Below, one piece after another: positions 22,033 to 31,889 of a DNA stretch of 64,000 nt. The notes beneath the pieces are model-generated. The model was not told where the DNA came from, searched no databases, and saw only the letters and a list, made by a program, of their open reading frames with translations. The translations under genes and the position numbers were made by a program. Positions within the stretch are counted from its first letter, which is position 1. Each line of letters begins with the position of its first letter. This DNA is from Schistocerca nitens (taxonomy: Eukaryota > Arthropoda > Insecta > Orthoptera > Acrididae), in contig NC_064619.1 in the NCBI RefSeq assembly GCF_023898315.1, positions 506,512,594 through 506,576,593 of the forward strand, written 5' to 3'.

Positions 22033-23929
22033 GATTATCAACTGTCGCAGACTTCGTATGCCGACCCTTATGGATGAAATATTCAGAGTAACATATGGTA
22101 CCATATCATGTACTACATGGACTGAGTACAGCTTCTGTCTTACAGTACGTGAAGGGAGGGGTTTGTGAAGTTTAGATTTCGTCTGGTGCCAACGATGCCT
22201 GCGTGCTATCTCAGCGGATGCACTCGCTTAAGTTTTCTCGTTACGCTCTGCAGACAGAGAGATGAAGATTTGTTTGCCGCTACAAGCCCATCTCTTCTTT
22301 CCCCTAGCGCCGGTGAAATTGGATTTCCCACAAAATTCAGAATGGATTTTCCCCCTTTTTTTTGTTCCTGCGCCGTAATCTATTCCATTTCAGGCCACGA
22401 GAGCCGCTGCGATTATGAATATTACTCCTCCTGCGTTCTCTTCCGTTTACCGGCGCTCCCCTACCTTTTAGAATGATTACCGCGGAAATAAATAGACTTG
22501 AAAATATAATAGGCCTTCTAAGGAAAATTTATGCGACAATGCATTCCAGTGTTCTTCATCTCTCATTCCTTGCTTCGTCGGCAAACATTTCCCGAGTGAA
22601 ATAGAGCGATAAATAGTGAGTGAAGGAGAGATATAGTCAGAAAGGATAAACCCACAGCAAGGGCAGCGTAGATGCTGGAATCTTGGAACCTCAAAAGCTG
22701 CCTTTGTCTTGACACGTAAAATAAAAGTTTACTTTTACTTTTTCACGGGAGCTCAACTTCTAAATCTTCAACTAAGGAATTTATTTACATTTTGCCGATG
22801 TGCGAAACTTCCATTAGGACCTTACATTTTCCTTCTTGTAAGTAAACTCTGAATGAGCAGACTCTGTTAACGCCGTCGTGATCGGTACGAAATTTGTCCT
22901 AAGGCTTTATAAATGATGTTATGGTAAAATGTTATACTATACCATTCAAGAATTTTGTCTAAATATACTGGTGCAACTGAGTATTCAGTTTTTTTTTTTT
23001 TTCGATCTTTGAACTTCTCATTCTGGAACAGCTGCCAACGCAAAGTTGGTTGGTGAAACAGTTAAATTTTGTAGAAACAGATGCGTGGCTGTTGTTAGGT
23101 GGTAATTAGTGTAACAGTTCTGGTAAACACTGCAGACACATGTACTAAACAGATATCTGTTGGCAGCTATTTTCATCAGCGTTTCATTTTTGTAGAAGTT
23201 GATAAAGAATAGTTTTTTAGTGTGGTTTTATTAAAAACCAAGTGACTTCCAGATTCATAACCAGTTGAGGTAAGCTTATGGAGTAAGTCTGCTATCACCT
23301 GAAAGTCGTCTGCACTGGATGCACTGGGAAAGTGATTTAGATAGTGGGCGCACTTGAGAGGATGGTGATTCAGATTCCCGTTTGGCCAATCTGATTGATG
23401 TTTACCACTGATTTCCTAACTCTCTTAGGGTATATACCGGTCAGTCTGAGTCGAACAGACCTGATTTTCTTCCCCTTCATTTCCGAATTCATCTCTGATG
23501 CCGTCGCTGTTGGTGGGGGTGCTACATCCGTATCTTTCTTCCTTCCTCTTAAAATTGAATCCTTGAATTTATTTTTGAGTATGTGAGCATCAGAAGGCGT
23601 GTTCCGGACTCTCCGTTGAGACTGTTCCTGAAGAGATGATCAATAACATGGAGACTATTCTGACAGATGATCGGATTGTGATCGGAGAGATTATTTAAGT
23701 TCTAGTCACTGCTCGAATTTATGAATGTGGAGAAGCTGAGTTCGCGTGGGGGGTTCTTTTGTTGCTCCACAAAAGATCGAAAAAGTTCATTTAAAATATT
23801 CACCTCATTGCGTTGGCCGATGTACCGTTTTTAGCATGAAGTGATGAATCAACGTCTCATCCACTAAAATACACCGGACTACAGTATCACATGAATTTTA
23901 TTCGTAACTTACTTTCACAATGCCTTGTA
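22033..23929. other. unassigned sequence
   Basis: It contains a T14 run (about 22989-23002) and a faint SINE-like patch at 23370-23480 that is too degraded to name. No coding region is supported. Confidence 0.35.
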
Positions 23930-24380
23930 TTACTTAATTCTCTCGTCGTCTTTGCACTGGTACGTACACTCGAAGTCTCTGTTTCCAGAATTCCTGTGGC
24001 TGTGACAGGAGCCAGTGCTCCCCTGTGTTCTTCAGATCATCGACCGAGTTGAAGCGCTTCCCTTTGAGATGTCCAGGTTTAGGGCGGACGCTCCCACATG
24101 AACTCGGCCATTACACTTTGTGTGATCTTGGAGACATGTGGACGCGCGTTATCGTGGACCAGAATCACTCTCTCCGTGAGCAACCCAGGCCGTTTGCTCA
24201 TGATGGAGTGTCTCACCGTACACGTCAGTGTTAATGGCTTTTCCTTCCTCGAAGAATCAATATCGGACCTCGCACCTCGAAAAAGACGGTAAGCACTAAG
24301 TACGTGTTCCTAGATGTCTCACTACGTTATCGAAAGCAGCACAATAAAATTTCAGCTATGACGTTTCGTACCTTTTCGTT
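23930..24380 (-). pseudogene. mariner transposase remnant
   Basis: The minus strand reads VILVHDNARPHVSKITQSVM, then EFMWERPP, then after a gap GHLKGKRFNSVDDLKN and SQPQEFWKQ. These are the second Asp motif (VHDNARPH) and the C-terminal part of mariner transposases. The YSPDL-to-third-Asp segment is missing between 'ERPP' and 'GHLKG', so a catalytic residue is deleted. No TIRs were identified. Confidence 0.8.
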
Positions 24381-24448
24381 TGAACACTCCTTGTATATGA
24401 CCTCTGTTGGTCCATCATGGACAGGGGACATCGGGTGGTTAAGTAATT

Positions 24449-24678
24449 GTCAATGTCAATGACAGATTAAGATGTTATTTTATGTAATTTTGAAGGCTAC
24501 CAGTTTCAGCATTTCAGTATGCCATCTATCCAGCATGCATCTCTCCAAATAAACGATAATGTCACATAGAGCCATAATTCTCTGGATGCCGTGATTTCAA
24601 TCGTTACACTACTGCTTCAGTCGAAGACTTGATAATGACATAGTTACTCTGCTGTTGGTCAATTTCATTGACATTGAC
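24449..24678. mobile_element. small non-coding TIR element (230 bp)
   Basis: A perfect 14-bp inverted repeat, GTCAATGTCAATGA (24449-24462) against TCATTGACATTGAC (24665-24678), encloses non-coding sequence. On the minus strand near 24503-24530 there is a GCAT/ATGC stem followed by UGAAAC. This weakly resembles the motif seen in the other foldback elements here. No target duplication was identified. Confidence 0.55.
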
Positions 24679-24689
24679 CTTGTATATGA

Positions 24690-25219
24690 TGTTATCTATC
24701 TAATCTTACTTTTCATCGCTGACCATCCAATACAACTATATACACTTGTTCGATGTTTTTACAAATGGTTGGAGATTTGTGACGCTCTCAAGGAAGTGTG
24801 TATTAATTCTTAAAATGAAGTTACATGCTCCATATAAGCCATCAGCTTTGAATGATCTTCAGTTTACGATAATCTATCCAAACCAGTTAATGATGAAATT
24901 ATATTCTATTTTATCCCTTGAAAGAAACATACAGGACACGACTGCTCCAGAAGGCAAATCTCCTCTTACAAAGTTAATGACTTACGATACTGGGTAACGT
25001 AACACAGACACGTGAGAAACAAAATTCCTTTGTTGTCGCCACTGCATTTTTTTTCCAGACAGATAATTCTCACGTTGTCCTTCTGTTGAACTCTTTGACG
25101 CAGCAGGTCGGACCATCCCATTGTCGATCTCTGCTGGTTCATGGTCCGAGCGCCTCCTTTACATCGAAATTTTTCGTACTTCATGTGAAGGCATTGAGTC
25201 TCAATCTTCAACAATACGG
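24690..25219. other. unassigned sequence
   Basis: AT-rich; no feature recognised. Confidence 0.35.
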
Positions 25220-26170
25220 TCATGCCGGACCTCCTATTTAAATAGCTTTGTACATGCGGGAATACAAATATGAAAGATATAATTAATAAAATATTCCGTG
25301 CTGTTATGTCGTGACCGAGCGGATTTTACGTTAAAATCCAAAGTTTCGTCTCCTTCTTTGAGTGTCCGATTCACACCCTGGCTCGCTATTGTCTGAAGCA
25401 AAATTCCGTTTACGCGTGCTGCCGCGCAGTGGCGTGAATTCAGATGCTTTGAATACCCGAGCGCAACTGGCAGTTGACGGCTCCTTTGTCCGCTGTTGCT
25501 ATCACCTCGTAGTGGACAACTAGTACACAGCACCGGGATCCAGATGACATTCAATTTCACGCCGTCCTCCTTCCTATTGGAATTCCTTGGGTCTATGTCC
25601 TATTTGTACAGCTTTTCACGGTAACCCCCTGTGGTGCCAGTATTTGAGTCCTGTCAAAATAAATGAGTCGGTCTCGTAGCTGCAAAGCAATTTCTGCAAC
25701 AGCTACTATGTCACCAGTTGTCCTTGTGCTCTGCTAGTCGTTTTTTGACCCCTCTTCTTGTAGTACTCATGTACACTTACCCAGAACTACGTGGAATCAA
25801 GCAATTTGTGAGTATCCTTGCCCAATTTTATATGATCATGTATCTTCCTGGTCGGTTTGTAAATTACTGCAATCTTCCTTTTTCTATAGTTTCTCCTATG
25901 ATGTCAGTAAAGTCACTAACGAACGGCAGGAGAACTTTTGAATTCCCAGGCACCTGTGCATCGCTATCATTTTTTGCGCGTTGGTCTTAATGCTCTTCTT
26001 ATCCCAGTTCACAAATAACCATTCTCGACCAACGCTTTGGCGAAGAGTTTTAATTCTGCGTCTAGCAGCTCTGGTTCGCAGATGCTCCCTGCTCTGTCCA
26101 CTAACGCATTTGTAGGGCCTCATTTTTTTGTGGATGGTGCTTCGAATCCCCGTTACCTTCACTGGGATAT
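25220..26170 (-). mobile_element. Penelope-like element, decayed 3' part
   Basis: The minus strand gives, over several frames, a connector (VLLPFVSDFTDIIGETIEKG, then FTNRPGRYM), then IPRSSG-VYMSTTRRGVKKRLAEHK, resembling the GIY-YIG endonuclease entry of Penelope-like elements (family pattern IPCSCGKVYIGTT-R-V-RLAEHK). The C-terminal tail resembles NSNRKEDGVKLN (about 25550). Penelope elements couple an RT to a GIY-YIG nuclease. Here the RT palm is not visible, and stops and frameshifts are frequent. Confidence 0.65.
25570..25850 (-). pseudogene. GIY-YIG-type endonuclease remnant of the Penelope-like element
   Basis: The conserved segment VYMSTTRRGVKKRLAEHKDN can be read, with the expected Y at the GIY/YIG position partly kept (VYM) and R and E residues downstream. 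Stop codons lie before and after. The intact domain nicks the target DNA for reverse transcription. Confidence 0.6.
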
Positions 26171-26870
26171 GATTCCGCCCCCCCCCCCCCCTTTAAGATG
26201 TCCTAGGCAGATTGGGTCGAAACGTTGGTTTTAATGTGAAGTTCATTCGACCACGGCATAAGAGCCCGGAATACTTTATTGACTGTGATATTTTGAGAAG
26301 TGAAAGTTAACATTTTACACATGAAAGATATAGTAAATTGTTCTCGCCTACGCTTAGAAAATGATGAATGGCGCTTATGTAAGGTAAGAGTCGTCTGTGG
26401 CACATGGGAAAATCTGCATTTTCTCTAGAATTCATATATAAAATAGCAATGTTAAATATTTCAAAATACCGATTTACCTCTACACCGTAAAAAAAGATAG
26501 TAACGCATCATGGAATAGTTTCGAAGGTACTATAGGGAGCTGTAGAGATAAAAGCTGTAGAGGAGGACGGAGCTCGAACTACATACATCAAATAATCAAG
26601 TTATCACGTACATCGTATGTAAGTCCTACTCTGAATTGAGAGAGTGACACAGAACAAGTCTTCCCGGTCGCATCAGTCCCACGCCCACTCGCTTGCTCCT
26701 CTCTCCCCCCCTTCCCCCCTTCCTCCAACAAAAATGTAGCTTAAACCTTTGTGACTGAGAGATTATTTTTTGTGGATTTGTTTCGACAGTTGAGGATTGT
26801 TCTGACTCGAGCAAACAACTATATCAATTGGAAACATAAAGTCTATAAACAGATCCGCGATTATGTTCGG
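26171..26870. other. unassigned sequence with short homopolymer tracts
   Basis: A C-rich run lies at about 26177-26191 and a C/T-rich tract at about 26695-26730. No coding or mobile feature recognised. Confidence 0.4.
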
Positions 26871-27044
26871 CAATTTGTTAATTACCACATCACTAGCGCA
26901 ATCTAGCGGCTATAGCTCATGTCTTAGTATGTCCATTTCCACTGCCGTTAACTTCTGTTTCATCTTCTTCGTTTCTGCTCTAGTTTCTGTTGCACATGTC
27001 AAAACAGGATACACCATTATTTTATATATTTTTATTTTCCCCTC

Positions 27045-27472
27045 GCCGGCCGCTGTGGTCAAGCGGTTGTTGTAGCTTCAGTCCGGAACCGCGCGACTGC
27101 TACGGTCGCAGGTTCGAATCCTGCCTCGCGCATGGATGTAAACAAGTTCTCCACGTACGCGTACACCACCATTACTCTACCACGGAAACATAGAGGCTAC
27201 ACTCGTCTGGTGTGAGACGTTCTCTGGGAGGTCCGCCGGGAGCCGAACCGCACAATTACCCTCGGTTCGGTGTGGGGCGGCGGAGGGGTGAAGTGGACTG
27301 CGGTAGCCGTCGTAGGGTTGTGGACCACTGCGGCTGCGGCGGGGATGGAGCCTCTCCGTCGTTTCTAGGTCCCCGGTTAACATACAATACAATAGGTTTA
27401 AGTAGTTCTACGATTTAGGGGACTGATGACCTCAGATGTTAAGTCCCATAGTGCTCAGAGCCATTTGAAACA
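27045..27472 (+). mobile_element. SINE family A carrying an internal insertion
   Basis: Head 27045-27138 (B-box GGTTCGAATCC near 27110) and tail 27392-27472 belong to family A. The 253 bp between are foreign. The target duplication TTTTCCCCTC is exact at 27035-27044 and 27473-27482. Confidence 0.9.
27139..27391 (+). mobile_element. GC-rich insert within a SINE, ACAAT-type tail
   Basis: This 253-bp segment is GC-rich ('gtgtggggcggcggaggggt', 'ggaccactgcggctgcggcg') and ends 'taacatacaatacaat', an ACAAT-repeat tail as expected for a retroposed RNA. It replaces the middle of the SINE, the 'gtgtgatgtccttaggttag' region. The family is unknown to me. It could be a chimeric SINE rather than a later insertion. 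Confidence 0.55.
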
Positions 27473-27485
27473 TTTTCCCCTCAGT

Positions 27486-27703
27486 TCAAAAATGGTTCAA
27501 ATGGCTCTGAGCACTATGGGACTTAACATCGATGGTCATCAGTCCCCTAGAACTTAGAACTACTTAAACCTAACTAACCTAAGGACAGCACACAACACCC
27601 AGCCATCACGAGGCAGAGAAAATCCCTGACCCCGCCGGGAATCGAACCCGGGAACCCGGGCGTGGGAAGTGAGAACGCTACCGCACGACCACGAGATGCG
27701 GGC
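27486..27703 (-). mobile_element. SINE family A body with a tRNA-Gly-like head
   Basis: The minus strand starts 'gcccgcatctcgtggtcgtg' and carries 'cttcccacgc' (an anticodon-like CCC, Gly) and the B-box GGTTCGATTCC. It then joins the same 'ttaggttagttaggtttaag' body and tail as family A. The target duplication TTTTCCCCTCAGT is exact at 27473-27485 and 27704-27716, and so uses the 3' duplication of the preceding SINE. A full copy of the same type is at 47130. Confidence 0.9.
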
Positions 27704-28215
27704 TTTTCCCCTCAGTGGTTATATATTTGTTCCTTTAAGCAGTAATTTGCAGGCATCCGTCTACCCTTACTACCTTTGCCACTTGATTTTTCACTTATTT
27801 GTTAAAGATTTTATTGCTGGTTATAACAGTTCCTAGACAGTTAAAGTTCATCACTAGTTCAGTTGACACACCATCTACTTCTAATTTACGTCGTACAGGT
27901 GTTTTTGATATTATCATACTGTCAGATTTTTAGATGATGTTACATGTGTAGCTGTTTTACTAAATTGGTAAAGGAATCTTTGTGAATTATCCTCATTACT
28001 GGGTATCAGTATAGCATCACCACCAAAAAATATATTTCCCTATTTATAGCCCAGTTTATTTCTTACGTCATCAGCGGTGTGATTCATTACTAAGTTGAAC
28101 AGGAGTGGACTTAATGAGTCTCCTTGTCGGATTCATTCATGTAGCATGATTGCATATGTGAATCTTTCGTAAGTTTTAATTCTGCCTGAGCGCACTAATT
28201 ATTAGACGTTGATAC

Positions 28216-28445
28216 TTCTGTCAGAAGACTTCTAATAGTATGTTCCAGCCGTTAGCTGTAGCTATGTCGTCGTTATTTTTATGTATTCTTAGATTTTTCT
28301 GTAGTCTTGACGTTGAACCTTTCAAGCCAATGATCGTGATCCTTTTTCCGTTTTGTAACAGCTCTGATGACGGCAGTAAGCCGAAACCAGTCATGGGGAA
28401 CACCATAGTAATGTGCGATCGAGACAGAATTTATGAATAAAGACA
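28216..28445 (+). mobile_element. possible Penelope-type terminal fragment with hammerhead-like motif
   Basis: At 28364-28387 the sequence reads CTGATGA, a C, GGC/GCC around an AGTAA loop, then GAAAC. This is the order of a hammerhead-ribozyme core (CUGANGA, stem II, GAAA). An 'aataaa' stands about 50 bp downstream at 28436. The element boundaries are not defined. Confidence 0.45.
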
Positions 28446-28549
28446 ACTGTAATTACACGTCGAGTAGTATCTATAAGTTCCGTGGGATTCAAAACTTCCT
28501 CGTAACGCGATCGGAATGTGGGCGTACAGCGGCACCACAGCTGCGGCAA

Positions 28550-28800
28550 CTTTATAATCACTGGCGGTTTAGACTCAAAGCAGTAGCGGCCGGCGGTGGG
28601 CTCGCCGCAAGTTGGCTAATGCGGGATCGAGCGTCAGAGCGGCGCCAGCCCCGGCGGACGACTTGAAGCTTAACCCTGGCGGATTAGCAGAGGTCACGAG
28701 CCGCCGACTATGCGAGCCGCCCCAGGGAGTTGGTGCTCAGTCTCTGCCGTGCTGGGCGCGCTAAGCAGGAGAAGCGGAGCCACGTGTAGGGATGGTCGCT
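28550..28800. other. GC-rich block without coding signal
   Basis: It has dense CpG ('gcggccggcggtgggctcgc', 'gcggcgccagccccggcgga'). It resembles the GC blocks at 14.7 and 46.4-46.8 kb in composition only. It could be a regulatory island or an old GC-rich repeat. Confidence 0.35.
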
Positions 28801-29111
28801 CCTGCTACCATGCAGTCTACATCTACATCTACGTGATTACTCTGCTAAGCCTGGCAGAGGGTTCAATGAACCACCTTCAAGCTGTCTCTCTCTCTACGGT
28901 TCCACACTCGAACTTTTCTGTGCGAGCCCTGATTTCTCTTATTTTATCTATCATTTCTCCTTATGTAGGTGGTTGCCAACAGAATGTTTTCGCAATCCGA
29001 GGAGAAAACTGGTGATTGAAATTTCATGAGAAGATCCCGTCGCAACGAAAAACGCCTTTGTTTTAATGATTTCCACTCCAATTCACGTATCATGTCTGTG
29101 GCATTGTCTCC

Positions 29112-29306
29112 CGCCGGCCGGAGTGGCCGTGCGGTTCTAGGCACTGCAGTCTGGAGCCGAGCGATCGCTACGGTCGCAGGTTCGAATCCTGCCTCGGGCG
29201 TGAATGTGTGTGATGTCCTTAGGATAGTTAGGTTTAATTAGTTCTAAGTTCTAGGCCACTGATGACCTCAGAAGTTAAGTCGCATAGTGCTCAGTGCAAT
29301 TTGAAC
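29112..29306 (+). mobile_element. SINE family A, full length
   Basis: Complete head, body and tail. The target duplication CATTGTCTCC is exact at 29102-29111 and 29307-29316. Inserted in the CR1-like LINE in the opposite orientation. Confidence 0.95.
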
Positions 29307-29502
29307 CATTGTCTCCCCTATTTCGCGATAGTACAAAACGAGCCACCCCTTTTTGAACTTTTTCTACGTGATCCGTCAATTCCACCTGATATGGATCCCA
29401 GGCCGCACAGCAATACTCCAGAATAGGTCGGACAAGTGTGGTGTAAGCAGTCTCTTTAGTAGGTCTGTAGCACCTTCTGAGTGTTCTGGCAATGAACCGC
29501 AA
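29275..29502 (-). pseudogene. CR1/L2-like reverse transcriptase, C-terminal remnant
   Basis: It reads MRFIARTLRRCYRPTKETAY followed by VRPILEYCCAAWDPYQVEL. In intact elements this follows the RT palm. The frame is cut by the SINE at its downstream side and by decay upstream. Confidence 0.8.
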
Positions 29503-29620
29503 TCTTTAGTTGGCTCTACCCACAACACTATCTATGTGATCGTCCCAACTTAGGTTATTTATAATTGTAATCCCTAAGTATTTAGTTGAATTTACAACCT
29601 TCAGATTTGTGTGACTTATT

Positions 29621-29928
29621 GCGCAATCGAAATTTAGCGGTTTTCTTTTAGTATTCGTGTGAATAACATCCATTCAGTCTGAAACAAACATCTTACATCC
29701 TACCAAAACGTGTCACTTCCATTACGCTATTTGTTTATCCGCTGTGTCTTAAATATTTACCCAAAGGCAAAACATTGATGACCACGTAGTCGTTTCTATA
29801 CTGTATTGATATTAACGATACGAAAAACACACAACACAATATGAAAACTGCACCGACGGCAGCAAAGTCCCTTTAATTACGCAATCGAAATTTAGCGGTT
29901 TTCTTTCAGTATTCATGTGAATAACATC
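29621..29928. repeat. 50-bp direct repeats flanking a 208-bp insert
   Basis: Copies at 29621-29670 and 29879-29928 share 'caatcgaaatttagcggttt' and 'gtgaataacatc' and differ at about four positions. Between them lies non-LINE sequence (29671-29878). This could be a long target duplication, or an insertion followed by gene conversion or a local duplication. Confidence 0.75.
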
Positions 29929-29950
29929 ACACTTTTCTTTATTCAGGGTC

Positions 29951-30008
29951 AAAAATGGTTCAAATGGCTCTGAGCACTATGGGACTTAACTTCTGAGGTC
30001 ATAACTCT
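29951..30008 (-). mobile_element. SINE family A, 58-bp 3' fragment
   Basis: Only the tail end ('aatggttcaaatggctctga' to 'cttctgaggtcat') is present. The flanking duplication ATTCAGGGTC / ATTCAGGGCC lies at 29941-29950 and 30009-30018. It is a severely 5'-truncated insertion rather than a later deletion. Confidence 0.85.
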
Positions 30009-30878
30009 ATTCAGGGCCAATTACCACTTTTAGCACGATACAGATATCTTATCTAAATCATTTTGTAATTCGTTTTGGTCATCTGATGACTTTACAAGAC
30101 GGTAGATGACAGCATCATCTGCAAACAATGTAAGACGGCTACTGAGGTTGTCTCCTATGTCGTTAATATAGTTTAGGAACAACAGAGGGACTATAATACT
30201 TCCTTGGGGAACGACGGATATTATTTCTGCTTTACTCGATTACTTTCCGTCTATTACTAAGAACTGTGACTTTTCTGACAGGAGATCACGAATCCAGTCG
30301 CACAAATGAGGCGATATTCCATAGGCACGTAGTTTAGTTAGAAGACGCTTGTGAGGAACGATGTCGAAAACCTTCTGGAAATCTAAAAATATGGAATCAA
30401 TTTGATATCCCCTTTCGATGGCGACTCATTACTTCATGAATATAAAGACCTAGTTGGGTTTCACAAGAACGATGTTTTCTAAATCCGTCAATAAATTGTT
30501 TTCTTCGAGGTAATTCATAATGTTCGAACGCAGTATATGTTCCAAAGCCCTACTGCAAATCGACGTTAGTGATGTGGGCCTGTAATTCAGCGGATTACTC
30601 CTATTCCCCTTTTTGGGTATTGGTGTGACTCGAGCAATTTTCCAGTCTTTAGGTACGGAACTTTCTGTTGCTAAATATGGAGCTATTGTGTCAGCATACT
30701 CTGAAAGGAACCGGGCTGGTATACAATCTGGACCGAAGGCCTTGCCTTTATTAAGTCATTTAAGCTGCTTTACTACACGGAGGATGTTTCTCATCTTGGC
30801 AGTTGTTCTTGATTGTAATTCAGGAATATTTACTTCGTCTTTTTTTGGTAAAGGATTTTCTGAAAACCGTGTTTAATA

Positions 30879-31042
30879 ACTCTGCTGAGGTCATCAGTGC
30901 CTAAGCTTACGCACTACTTAAACTAACTTACGCTAACGACAACACACACACACCTATTCCCGAGGGAGGACTCGAACCTCCGACTGGAGGAGCCCCGCGA
31001 ACCGTGGCAAGGCGCCCAAGACCACGCGGCTACTCCGCGCGT
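30879..31042 (-). mobile_element. SINE family B, partly truncated
   Basis: The complement of the head lies at about 30960-31042 ('gaggactcgaacctccgac') and the body at 30879-30955. The 3' end 'ggaaattt..' is missing. Confidence 0.85.
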
Positions 31043-31105
31043 CCCTCTCTTCTGTGTTCTACTGCTAATGCTCCTAATTTAAATCCACCTTCGTATAACT
31101 CTATT

Positions 31106-31588
31106 TGTTGTGTCTAGACAAGACAGCCTAGACACAATGAGAGGAAGCCGAAAGGCACGCGCTTAAACTCACGCAGGCTGGCGTGAGGTCTGAAACAGGA
31201 TACGTAATGAATGCTATAAAGAAAAGTACGTAGCTTCTGGAATACTTAACTTTCATCCACATTTGTAGAACATCGCTCTTGATGATACATTAATAGAATC
31301 TCAATATCAATTGAATACGGCGCCTTGCTAGGTCGTAGCAAATGTAGCTGAAGGCTATGCTAACTATCATCTCGGCAAATGAGAGCGTATTTGTCAGTAA
31401 TCCATCTCAGGCAAAGTCGGCTGTACAACTGGGGCGAGTGTCAGGACGTCTCTCTAGACCTGCCGTGTGGTGGCGCTCGGTCTGCAATTACTGACAGCGG
31501 CGACACGCGGGTCCGACGTATACTACCGGACCGCGGCCGATTTAAATGCTACCACCTAGCAAGTGTGGTGTCTGGCGGTGACACCACA
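31106..31588 (-). mobile_element. solo LTR (Gypsy-like)
   Basis: It begins TGTTG and ends CACCACA (TG...CA termini). The 5-bp flanks CTATT (31101-31105) and CTACT (31589-31593) are nearly identical. The right end has a short inverted repeat 'tgtggtgtc..gacaccaca' and the left end a perfect 10-bp inverted repeat (31108-31117 and 31128-31137). No internal retroviral-type genes lie beside it, so it is a solo LTR left by recombination. The minus orientation is inferred from resemblance to locust LTRs. Confidence 0.75.
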
Positions 31589-31593
31589 CTACT

Positions 31594-31889
31594 CTCAAGA
31601 ACGAATCCAAACTGTTGACAGTATGAACGAATTATGATAAATCTGCTTGTAGGTTCGCCCAGAGCATCTAATATTTTTGAAAAGAAAACATACATATTTT
31701 TCAAACGAAAACACCGTCTGGTTAAATTTGCCCAGACTGAGTTGCAGTCTGAAACAGATTCGTTCTTACCCTCATCGTAGGACTGCGTTTCTGAGGAGAA
31801 GTTTTAAGGTCAATGTAAACTTACTTTTTCTTTTGTTCAGCTCCACTTTTACATAATCATTCAATAATTCGCACTGAGATGGTTGGTGA
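31594..31889. other. unassigned sequence
   Basis: No feature recognised. Confidence 0.4.

Larger units (their letters stand above)
26880..28215 (-). mobile_element. LINE fragment interrupted by two SINEs
   Basis: From 28215 downwards the minus strand reads SPLLFNLVMNHTADDVRNKLG, then a palm-like GGDAILIPSNEDNSQRFLYQ (the expected YADD is altered). Beyond the SINEs it reads IYKIMVYPVLTCATETRAET then TKKMKQKLTAVEMDIL, the C-terminal 'PVLTYAAETW' region of such RTs. It is a different family from the copies at 13.6 and 20.3 kb. Both SINEs (27045-27472 and 27486-27703) sit at one point of the element. Confidence 0.7.
28815..30870 (-). mobile_element. CR1/L2-like LINE, 3' portion
   Basis: The 3' terminus on the minus strand is a TGTAGA-type repeat (complement 'tctacatctacatctacg' at 28817-28834). 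Inside, the minus strand reads RRCYRPTKETAYTTLVRPIL, EYCCAAWDPYQVELTDHVEK and VQKGVARFVLSR (29.3-29.5 kb), characteristic of this LINE group after the palm. Antisense of RT sequence continues to about 30870. It is interrupted by a SINE (29112), a 208-bp segment (29671) and a SINE fragment (29951). Confidence 0.85.

Noticed and set aside
23370-23480. SINE remnant
   Set aside because: Some resemblance to the 3' part of an insect SINE, but too degraded and without tail or target duplication.
25300-25370. Hammerhead-like motif in the Penelope-like remnant
   Set aside because: The GACGAAACTTTGG word on the minus strand lacks a convincing preceding CUGANGA and stem; too weak to list.
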